This document shows, piece by piece, positions 1-5,597 of a DNA stretch of 5,597 bases (position 1 is the stretch's first letter; each line of letters opens with the position of its first letter). The stretch lies in contig JAKFYO010000382.1 in assembly GCA_021730825.1 (NCBI GenBank), forward strand, positions 1 through 5,597, given 5' to 3'. The translations under genes were made by a program, and so were the position numbers. This DNA is from Hyphomicrobiales bacterium (lineage in GTDB: Bacteria > Pseudomonadota > Alphaproteobacteria > Rhizobiales > Xanthobacteraceae). Below the pieces are notes generated by a model, which was not told the origin of the DNA, made no database searches, and saw nothing but the letters and a program-made list of their open reading frames with translations.

Positions 1-2
1 AT

Positions 3-86
3 CTGGGCGAAAAGTTATCCTGGAATCATTTCGTCGGCTTCGCGCTGATCGCTGGCGGCGCCTATTTCATCTTCCAGAAGTGGTGA
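3..86 (+). CDS. DMT family protein (DUF486), C-terminal end only
   Basis: An open frame runs in from the left edge and stops at TGA (84-86). It encodes 27 residues beginning LGEKLSWNHFVGFALIAG and ending in FQKW. This matches my memory of the end of the small DUF486 proteins of the drug/metabolite transporter superfamily, about 110-120 residues with four membrane helices, whose last helix follows a LGEKL.WNH motif. The visible part is that last helix (about residues 10-24 of the fragment) with a short charged tail. The transported substrate of this family is not established. The gene is tail to tail with the sugar dehydrogenase, leaving only 7 bases (87-93), so there is no room for a separate terminator. 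The start and most of the gene lie outside the window. Confidence 0.75.
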   Translation: MGEKLSWNHFVGFALIAGGAYFIFQKW

Positions 87-93
87 TGCCCCG

Positions 94-1233
94 TTACTTC
101 GCCGGCGTCAGCCGCAGCACCTTGCCGTTGCGCGCATCGGTTAGCAGCCAGATCGAGCCGTCGGCGGCCTGCCGCACATCGCGGATGCGGTCGCCGAGCG
201 ACTCCAGCAGCGGTTCTTCTTTCACGACCTTCTCGCCGTTCAGTTCGATCCGGTAGAGCGAAGTGAAGACCAGCGAGCCGGTAAAGAAGTTATTTTTCCA
301 TTCCGGAAACAGGTCACCCGTATAGAACATCGCGCCCGACGGGGCGATCGACGGCGTCCAGTAATGGATCGGTTGCTCCATGCCTTCCTTGTGCGTGGTT
401 TCGTGTTGCTTCGCGCCGGAGTAATCGACGCCGTAGCCGATCACCGGCCAGCCGTAATTCTTACCGGCTTCCGGAATGTTGATCTCGTCGCCGCCGCGCG
501 GGCCGTGCTCGGTGAGCCAGAGCTTGCCGGTCTGCGGATGCAGCGTGGCACCCTGCACATTGCGGTGGCCCCAGGACCAGATTTCCGGCTTCGCGTCTTT
601 GTTATTCACGAAGGGATTGTCTTTGGGCACGCCGCCATCCGGCGTGATGCGGATAATCTTGCCGATATGGTTCGAGAGATCCTGTGAGGGGGTCTTCAGG
701 TTTCGCTCGCCGGTTGTGACGAAGAGATTGCCGTCGCGCGCGAAGACGAGCCGCGAGCCGAAATGAAAACCGCCGAGGCGCGCGGGCTCCTGCCGGAAAA
801 TGACTTTCACGTCTTCCAGCGTTGTCTTGCCGTCTTTTTCAATAAGCCTGCCGCGTGCGACCGAAGTGCTCGAGCCGCTCGCGCCGCGCGGTTCGGCAAA
901 ACTCAGAAAGACCAGATTGTCTTTTGCGAAATTCGGCGACAGCGCCACATCGAGCAGTCCGCCTTGTCCGACGGCGGCAACTTCGGGAACGCCCCCGACC
1001 GGTTCGGATAGTTTATTGTCCTTGCCGATGATGCGAAGCCGGCCGGGCCGTTCGGTGACGAGTGCGCGGCCATCGGGGAGGAACGCGAGACCCCACGGGT
1101 TCTGCAATCCGCTTGCGATCACCTCGACGCGGATACTGGTCTTCTCGCTCTTGAGAACGGTGGGCTCGTTCTGCGCGGCAGCGGGAGCTGCGAGCAAACT
1201 GAGGGCAAATGCAGGCGAAAGATATTTTTTCAT
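94..1233 (-). CDS. Secreted PQQ-dependent sugar dehydrogenase (glucose/sorbosone dehydrogenase family)
   Basis: The 379-residue product has a signal peptide (residues 1-20, MKKYLSPAF..APAAA, cut before QNEP), so it should act in the periplasm. The rest is a six-bladed beta-propeller of the GSDH family, which oxidises aldose sugars with PQQ and calcium. The family includes soluble glucose dehydrogenase and E. coli YliI (about 370 residues). Motifs seen in order are NPWGLAFLPDG (45-55), GQGGLLDVALSPNF (89-102), GFHFGSRLVF (155-164), GKIIRITPDG (191-200), WGHRNVQG (221-228), EHGPRGGDEIN (242-252), NYGWP (259-263) and a last blade at 349-365. By family comparison His157 is the likely catalytic base, Arg224/Asn225 contact PQQ, and the 242-252 segment is the calcium/PQQ region. 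The ATG at 1231-1233 is preceded by AGGG(TG) at good spacing. True substrate and PQQ supply cannot be read here. No PQQ synthesis gene is in the window. Confidence 0.92.
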   Translation of the reverse strand: MKKYLSPAFALSLLAAPAAAQNEPTVLKSEKTSIRVEVIASGLQNPWGLAFLPDGRALVTERPGRLRIIGKDNKLSEPVGGVPEVAAVGQGGLLDVALSPNFAKDNLVFLSFAEPRGASGSSTSVARGRLIEKDGKTTLEDVKVIFRQEPARLGGFHFGSRLVFARDGNLFVTTGERNLKTPSQDLSNHIGKIIRITPDGGVPKDNPFVNNKDAKPEIWSWGHRNVQGATLHPQTGKLWLTEHGPRGGDEINIPEAGKNYGWPVIGYGVDYSGAKQHETTHKEGMEQPIHYWTPSIAPSGAMFYTGDLFPEWKNNFFTGSLVFTSLYRIELNGEKVVKEEPLLESLGDRIRDVRQAADGSIWLLTDARNGKVLRLTPAK

Positions 1234-1238
1234 GCGGA

Positions 1239-1252
1239 CACCCTAAAGGGTG
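1239..1252 (-). promoter_or_regulatory. Small hairpin covering the sugar dehydrogenase ribosome binding site
   Basis: On the minus strand CACCC (1248-1252) and GGGTG (1239-1243) are perfect complements around a TTTA loop. The 3' arm contains most of the Shine-Dalgarno AGGGTG of the sugar dehydrogenase, which ends 5 bases before its ATG (AGGG ends 7 bases before). If it forms in the mRNA, this 5-bp stem would hide the ribosome site. The repeat is seen directly; the regulatory role is inference, and so short a stem is weak. Confidence 0.35.
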
Positions 1253-1291
1253 AACACGCAACGTGCCAATTCTGAGAAAGTTCGGAAAAAA

Positions 1292-1651
1292 TTAGCGGCG
1301 GTAGGCGGTAGTCGACTTGTCGCGGCTTCGATTGCGCCTGGAATGCACCGGAGCAACATCGCGCAGTGCGAGGACGGTCAGGACGCCCATGACAACGACG
1401 ATCACGGCTACGATGGCCATGGTGGTCAGCGCCGAGTTCGCGCTGGTTTCTTCCATCATGATCAGGTCGCTGCGGGTCGCTGCGATTGCGCCGGAAGCGC
1501 CCGCGACAACAAGGATCACGGCGATCGACACGATCAGCGAAACGGTGAGTGCCACTTCGGTGAGCGCCGTGCCGACCACGCGCTTCCGGCGCACGTGCGC
1601 CGTGGCGATCTGGCCTCGATCCTCAGCTTGAAACTCATTCATTCGCTTCAC
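1292..1651 (-). CDS. Small two-helix membrane protein of unknown function
   Basis: I do not recognise this family. The 119-residue product has a polar N-terminus with a basic cluster (RRKR, 21-24), a first hydrophobic helix (about 28-57), a short acidic loop (TRSDLIMMEETSANS, 59-73), a second helix (about 75-96) and a very basic tail (RRNRSRDK, 105-112). Basic residues outside both helices suggest both ends lie in the cytoplasm and the loop in the periplasm. Codons are strongly G/C at the third position and rich in GTC, ATC, CTG and GCG, as in the neighbours, which supports real coding. The opposite-strand frame over the same bases gives a His/Asp-rich product typical of a shadow. The listed start is GTG (1649-1651); an in-frame ATG three codons later (1640-1642) is about equally good, and neither has a strong Shine-Dalgarno. 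It lies 58 bases upstream of the sugar dehydrogenase on the same strand, so co-transcription is possible. Confidence 0.65.
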   Translation of the reverse strand: MKRMNEFQAEDRGQIATAHVRRKRVVGTALTEVALTVSLIVSIAVILVVAGASGAIAATRSDLIMMEETSANSALTTMAIVAVIVVVMGVLTVLALRDVAPVHSRRNRSRDKSTTAYRR

Positions 1652-1829
1652 TCACAGCAAACGGCATAGCCCAAAGGGCGTTAACTACCGTTACGACCCA
1701 AGCAATATAAATGCCGAAGCCGGCTTGCCCACGACGGGAATACAGTTCCCCTGCGGTGCCGTCGCGGCGAAATCATGGCAAATAGGGGCGTAGTCCTGCA
1801 ATCCGTAGGTTTGCAGTTTGGATAACGAA
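1652..1829. other. 178-base intergenic stretch between GST and the small membrane protein
   Basis: I see no gene here. The minus-strand reading must hold the end of the GST transcript and probably the start signals of the small membrane protein, but there is no hairpin with a T-tract and no good -35/-10 pair. The minus strand carries an AT-rich TATATT (1704-1709) that could be a -10 element, but no -35 match lies at the right distance. Overlapping short inverted repeats occur at 1732-1764 (CGACGG/CCGTCG outside, GGGAA/TTCCC inside) and a 10-base palindrome, AAGCCGGCTT, at 1717-1726. Confidence 0.4.
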
Positions 1830-2489
1830 TTAAACCTTTGCCGAACCGCGTGCCGGCCCCATCCCGAAAGAGACGCTGGAATGGGCCTGATCGATGGAGA
1901 TATGCCCCGGATTGCCCGAGATGCGGGCAATCCAGCGCTTGATGCCCGGAAATCCTGCAAGGTCGAAGTCACCTTCATGGGCGACATGTGTGTGGGCGTA
2001 GAGCGCAAGATCGGCCACGGTTTCCCGATCGCCAACGAAATAGTCGTGATTTGAAAGGTGCTGCTCCATCAGCGCGAGGGCAGCGTAACCGCGCTCCATC
2101 CACTGATCGATCTCATGCGTGCGCAACTCGCGCCCGCCTCGCACGAAGCGTAGCCAGAAGCGTGCCTCCGCAATCGCGGGCTCGTGGCTGTGCTGCTCGA
2201 AGAACATCCAGCGCAATGTCTCGGCGTATTCGAAACGGTCAGCCGGCAGCCAGCGCGTGCCTTCGGCAAGATAAACGAGGATCGCATTCGATTCCGCGAG
2301 GATGCGTCCGTCCGTAAGCTCGAGAACCGGCAGACGGCCTTCCGGGTTCTTTGCGAGATATTCGGGCGTGCGGTTTTCGCCCTTGAAGCGATCGATCTCG
2401 ACCAGATGATAAGTGTGCTCGAGACGCGCAAGCAGCATGCGCGCCTTGTAGCTGTTACCCGAAGACTGCATCGAATAGAGGGTCAGCAC
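1830..2489 (-). CDS. Glutathione S-transferase family protein
   Basis: The 219-residue product has the two GST domains. The N-terminal thioredoxin-like domain starts LTLYSMQSSGNSYKAR (2-17), with the SSGN turn where the family places its active Ser/Asn. It carries the cis-proline in LPVLEL (Pro54) and the glutathione-binding Glu66-Ser67 in ESNAILVYLA. The helical C-terminal domain begins near FLEQ-like FFEQHSHEP and has the TVADLALYAH folding (N-cap) box. The family conjugates or transfers glutathione in the cytoplasm, often for detoxification; the substrate is unknown. I chose the GTG at 2487-2489 because the GST fold begins at once after it, length then fits the family (about 200-220), and GGGAG (2499-2503) lies 9 bases upstream. 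The longer frame from ATG at 2633 adds 48 Arg-rich residues unlike any GST domain and would overlap the upstream gene. It follows the GT87 gene on the same strand after 109 bases. Confidence 0.9.
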   Translation of the reverse strand: MLTLYSMQSSGNSYKARMLLARLEHTYHLVEIDRFKGENRTPEYLAKNPEGRLPVLELTDGRILAESNAILVYLAEGTRWLPADRFEYAETLRWMFFEQHSHEPAIAEARFWLRFVRGGRELRTHEIDQWMERGYAALALMEQHLSNHDYFVGDRETVADLALYAHTHVAHEGDFDLAGFPGIKRWIARISGNPGHISIDQAHSSVSFGMGPARGSAKV

Positions 2490-2598
2490 GTTCGCTCTCT
2501 CCCGTAGGCTCGCGAAGCAAAGACCGCCGAAGGTGGCCGAAGCGCGGCGGCTTGGGAAGCCTCGTCCGGTATGGCTGCGCTGCGCCGGGTTATGCAGG

Positions 2599-3801
2599 CT
2601 ATATATTCGCCGTATGACGAAAGGCTGCGGCATCCTGCGCCGCGCGGCGCATAGTCATTCCAAACAGCAAGATAACTGCGAATAGTCCGAGCGGCAGATA
2701 AGTTTGCTCCGCCAGCGTGCGCGTGAGCAGCGGTGCGATCCAGACGAATGCGAGTGTAGATTTCTCGTAAGGCGCGAAGCCTTTGTTCAGCCCGTGCGCG
2801 GCAAGGAACGCAATCGCGGGGGCTGCGATCATCAGGTCATAATCCAGAAGATAGGGCGTGGCTAACATACTTCCCGCGATCAGCGCGGCGGCTTTCAGCG
2901 CGAATGCTTTTTCGCTGCGCCAGAGCCAGACGAGGCACGCAGCGACGGCGGCGAAGACAATACCTTGCGCGGCATAAGCAAGCGTCACCGGTGCACCAAG
3001 CAAGCGGAAGGCTGCGAATACGCTTTGTATCTTGTGAAAGCCGGTGTCGCCTTTCTCCAGCACGATTTCGCGCGTGAAGGTCATGCTTTCGCGGAACGCT
3101 TCCCAGACACCGATGCCGAACGCAAAATAGGTCGCGGCGCAAAGTACGAGCACGGTTACGCCCGCTGCGATAAACGCGCGCCAGTAACCGCCGGCGGCAA
3201 GCGCCAGCGGAATCAGCACGCCGAATTGCGGTTTGTAGATCAGCAGCCCGAACAGGATTCCCGCGGCGATGGGTTTGCGGTCGAGGCACCACAATCCACC
3301 GCCGATCAGTGCCGCGGTGAGAAAGCCGTTGTGCCCATGCGCGATATTGATGAGCACGGCGGGGAAGGCGAGCGCGGGCAACCATACTTCTGTGCGCGGC
3401 AGGATCGCGCGGATCGAAACGAGATAAAGTGCGAGCGTCGATAGCTGCCAGATCGCGAGTGCCACCAGATAAGGAAAGAGCGCGAGTGCGGCGGCGAGGA
3501 AGAGGAAGATCGGCGGATAGTGCCAGCCGTAGAACGGCGTCTTCTCCCCGAAAATCTCCTGCTCTTTCTTGTGTTGCAGCGGCGGGTTGAAGGGAGCTTC
3601 CGGCTTGCGCTCCAGCACGTACTTTCCGGCGGTGTAAACATTCGAGAAATCGGTACCGAGCGGGCGGCCCTGATAGTCGTTGAGGCCGGTCGAGGTCGCG
3701 AACAGGGCTGCCAGCGCCAGCGTGGCGAGGCCAAGCAGAATCAGCGAATAGGCGCGGAGGCGCTCCGCCGTCAGCCAGTTGCCGCTCGCAAGACCGTTCA
3801 T
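2599..3801 (-). CDS. Polytopic membrane glycosyltransferase-like protein (GT87 / DUF2029)
   Basis: The 400-residue product is an inner-membrane protein with about ten or more hydrophobic helices (first at about 17-37, last at about 364-384). It fits the GT-C superfamily family GT87 (DUF2029), whose characterised members are polyprenyl-phosphate-dependent mannosyltransferases of actinobacteria. Typical features are a large first outer loop with GTDFSNVYTAGKYVL (49-63, Asp51 being the likely conserved acid of the family), FNPP (71-74), GWHYPPIFLF (92-101), NIAHGHNGFLTAALIGG (152-168), LLIYKPQFG (186-194) and LLDYDLM (318-324). By family it would move a sugar from a lipid carrier on the periplasmic face; acceptor and sugar cannot be read. 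No cell-envelope cluster surrounds it, so it looks like an isolated member. The start ATG (3799-3801) has only a weak Shine-Dalgarno (GAG about 8 bases upstream). It faces away from the aminotransferase across a 134-base gap. Confidence 0.85.
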   Translation of the reverse strand: MNGLASGNWLTAERLRAYSLILLGLATLALAALFATSTGLNDYQGRPLGTDFSNVYTAGKYVLERKPEAPFNPPLQHKKEQEIFGEKTPFYGWHYPPIFLFLAAALALFPYLVALAIWQLSTLALYLVSIRAILPRTEVWLPALAFPAVLINIAHGHNGFLTAALIGGGLWCLDRKPIAAGILFGLLIYKPQFGVLIPLALAAGGYWRAFIAAGVTVLVLCAATYFAFGIGVWEAFRESMTFTREIVLEKGDTGFHKIQSVFAAFRLLGAPVTLAYAAQGIVFAAVAACLVWLWRSEKAFALKAAALIAGSMLATPYLLDYDLMIAAPAIAFLAAHGLNKGFAPYEKSTLAFVWIAPLLTRTLAEQTYLPLGLFAVILLFGMTMRRAAQDAAAFRHTANI

Positions 3802-5138
<1,337 letters not shown>

Positions 5139-5148
5139 CTCCAATCTT

Positions 5149-5170
5149 CGCGCGGGCCGTTTACCGCGCG
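5149..5170 (+). repeat. GC-rich inverted repeat downstream of the aminotransferase
   Basis: CGCGCGG (5149-5155) and CCGCGCG (5164-5170) are perfect 7-base complements with an 8-base loop, starting 10 bases after the aminotransferase stop. No T-tract follows, so it is not a terminator alone. Its 5' flank and arm (TTCGCG at 5147-5152, then GG at 5155-5156) can also pair with CCCGCGAA, the 5' arm of the next hairpin, leaving a two-base bulge. The two stems could therefore compete. The pairing is read from sequence; any function is inference. Confidence 0.4.
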
Positions 5171-5183
5171 CGCATGCACTCCT

Positions 5184-5219
5184 AGTCTCCCGCGAACCTC
5201 ATTCGCGGGAGATTTTTTT
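5184..5219 (+). terminator. Rho-independent terminator of the aminotransferase, overlapping the next gene's ribosome site
   Basis: TCTCCCGCGAA (5186-5196) and TTCGCGGGAGA (5202-5212) are perfect 11-base complements around a five-base loop CCTCA. A G-U and an A-U pair could extend the stem. Seven Ts follow at once (5213-5219). This is a textbook intrinsic terminator, 47 bases after the aminotransferase stop. The last T touches the ATG of the next gene (5220), and GGGAG of the 3' arm (5207-5211) lies 8 bases before that ATG, so the same bases serve as its Shine-Dalgarno sequence. The structure could thus end transcription, block translation, or both. Confidence 0.85.
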
Positions 5220-5492
5220 ATGAAGAAGCTTGCGATCGTTCTGGCCGCCGTTGGGTTTGCGGCGTCTTCCGCTCAGGCGCAAGAAACCTGCGCGATGAAT
5301 TATCCGGTGTTTGAAGTCTCCATTCCGCATCTCGATCTTCCGGCCTGTCCGAAGGATGTCGCGCGGCCGAACGCTTTCTGCCGCGTCACGACGGCGAACG
5401 ACGCGGTGCATGTCTTTGTGTTCGAGGAAAAAGGTAAGCAATGCTTGCTCGCTGTGAAGAGCTATCGCGAGTATCAGCTTGAGGTGAAATAA
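5220..5492 (+). CDS. Small exported four-cysteine protein of unknown function
   Basis: The 90-residue product begins with a clear signal peptide (MKKLAIVLAAVGFAASSAQA, 1-20, cut before QETC), so the mature part is about 70 residues and periplasmic. It contains four cysteines (24, 43, 54, 75), which could form two disulfides, in the contexts ETCAMNYPVFE, LDLPACPKD, NAFCRVTTANDAVHVFVFEE and GKQCLLAVKSY. I do not know a named family; similar short hypothetical proteins probably occur in rhizobia, but this is memory, not a search. The start is fixed by the signal peptide and by GGGAG 8 bases upstream; the next Met (26) would lose the signal. Unusually, ATG directly follows the T-tract of a terminator hairpin, and the ribosome site lies in the 3' arm of that hairpin. 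Its codon use resembles the neighbours. Confidence 0.82.
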   Translation: MKKLAIVLAAVGFAASSAQAQETCAMNYPVFEVSIPHLDLPACPKDVARPNAFCRVTTANDAVHVFVFEEKGKQCLLAVKSYREYQLEVK

Positions 5493-5523
5493 GGCGGCCG
5501 CGCTGCGCCGCAAAAATTTACGT

Positions 5524-5555
5524 CACAGGTATGGAACTTTTTCGCTCGACCTGTG
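5524..5555. repeat. 7-base inverted repeat before the possible last gene
   Basis: CACAGGT (5524-5530) and ACCTGTG (5549-5555) are exact complements 18 bases apart (centres 25 bases apart). It could be a binding site for a dimeric regulator or a weak hairpin. No T-tract longer than three bases follows, so a terminator for the small exported gene is unlikely. The half-sites flank or overlap the candidate GGAAC/TGTT promoter elements. Confidence 0.4.
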
Positions 5556-5557
5556 TT
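5533..5557 (+). promoter_or_regulatory. Candidate EcfG-type (general stress response) promoter
   Basis: GGAAC (5533-5537), 16 bases, then TGTT (5554-5557) resembles the alphaproteobacterial EcfG consensus GGAAC-N16/17-CGTT with one mismatch in the -10. It is the only GGAAC in an intergenic stretch of the window with a near-match partner. Transcription would start near 5563-5565, only about 8 bases before the ATG at 5572, which is short, so either the true start codon is farther on or the match is chance. Confidence 0.3.
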
Positions 5558-5571
5558 TAGGCGTGCGGCAT

Positions 5572-5597
5572 ATGTCTGCCATCTATCCGAGCCCGCA
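5572..5597 (+). CDS. Possible start of another gene, cut by the window edge
   Basis: An ATG (5572-5574) opens a frame reading MSAIYPSP to the right edge. AGG (5559-5561) lies 10 bases upstream as a possible weak Shine-Dalgarno, and a candidate stress promoter and an inverted repeat precede it. Eight codons are too few to name a family or be sure it is coding. Confidence 0.3.

Noticed and set aside
1253..1275. Sigma-54-like TTGGCACG...TTGC before the sugar dehydrogenase (minus strand)
   Set aside because: The GG and GC are only 6 bases apart instead of the required 10, so it cannot act as a -24/-12 promoter.
1250..1669. Plus-strand 139-residue frame, rich in His and Asp
   Set aside because: Its composition is what results from reading the antisense of Val/Ile-rich membrane helices; the minus-strand frame has the better codon use and a sensible topology.
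1745..1749. Minus-strand GGAAC as EcfG -35 (also at 3864-3868)
   Set aside because: Neither has CGTT or a near match 16-17 bases downstream.
2526..2542. GCCGAAG repeated twice with a 10-base period between GT87 and GST genes
   Set aside because: Only two short GC-rich copies, with no further array or symmetry; likely chance.
2490..2633. 48-residue N-terminal extension of the GST from ATG at 2633
   Set aside because: The extension is Arg/Ser-rich without domain similarity, overlaps the end of the GT87 gene by 35 bases, and the GTG at 2489 has a good ribosome site and gives the normal family length.
2837..3444. Long overlapping frames on both strands inside the GT87 gene
   Set aside because: High-GC shadows: Arg/His/Cys-rich translations with no domain features, while the main frame has a coherent membrane-protein pattern.
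5494..5511. GCGGC/GCCGC hairpin after the small exported gene as a terminator
   Set aside because: The stem is only 5 bp and is followed by AAAAATTT rather than a T-tract.

Overview
The window looks like ordinary chromosome from an alphaproteobacterium, most likely of the Hyphomicrobiales (rhizobial) type. The evidence is high GC at third codon positions, a 400-residue class I aspartate aminotransferase of the rhizobial type, a DUF486 DMT-family tail, a PQQ-dependent sugar dehydrogenase and a GST of the kind common in rhizobia. No mobile element, CRISPR array, tRNA or rRNA is visible.

Layout. Bases 1-86 are the last 27 codons of a small membrane protein (DMT family, DUF486) on the + strand. 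It runs tail to tail, 7 bases apart, into a block of four minus-strand genes. In their own order of transcription these are: a GT87/DUF2029 polytopic glycosyltransferase-like protein (2599-3801), a glutathione S-transferase (1830-2489, GTG start), a small two-helix membrane protein of unknown function (1292-1651) and a secreted PQQ-type sugar dehydrogenase (94-1233). A 134-base divergent gap (3802-3935) separates this block from plus-strand genes: aspartate aminotransferase (3936-5138), a 90-residue exported four-cysteine protein (5220-5492) and possibly the first codons of another gene (from 5572).

The genes do not form one obvious pathway. The aminotransferase serves amino-acid metabolism in the cytoplasm. 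The sugar dehydrogenase and the four-cysteine protein are exported. The GT87 protein is an inner-membrane enzyme that would use a lipid-linked sugar. The GST is a cytosolic thiol-transfer or detoxification enzyme.

The most interesting signal is regulatory. A perfect 11-bp terminator-like hairpin with a seven-T tract lies between the aminotransferase and the exported small protein. The T-tract ends exactly at the small gene's ATG, and the hairpin's 3' arm is also that gene's Shine-Dalgarno sequence. A smaller hairpin also covers the Shine-Dalgarno of the sugar dehydrogenase. I found no convincing new multi-gene system.
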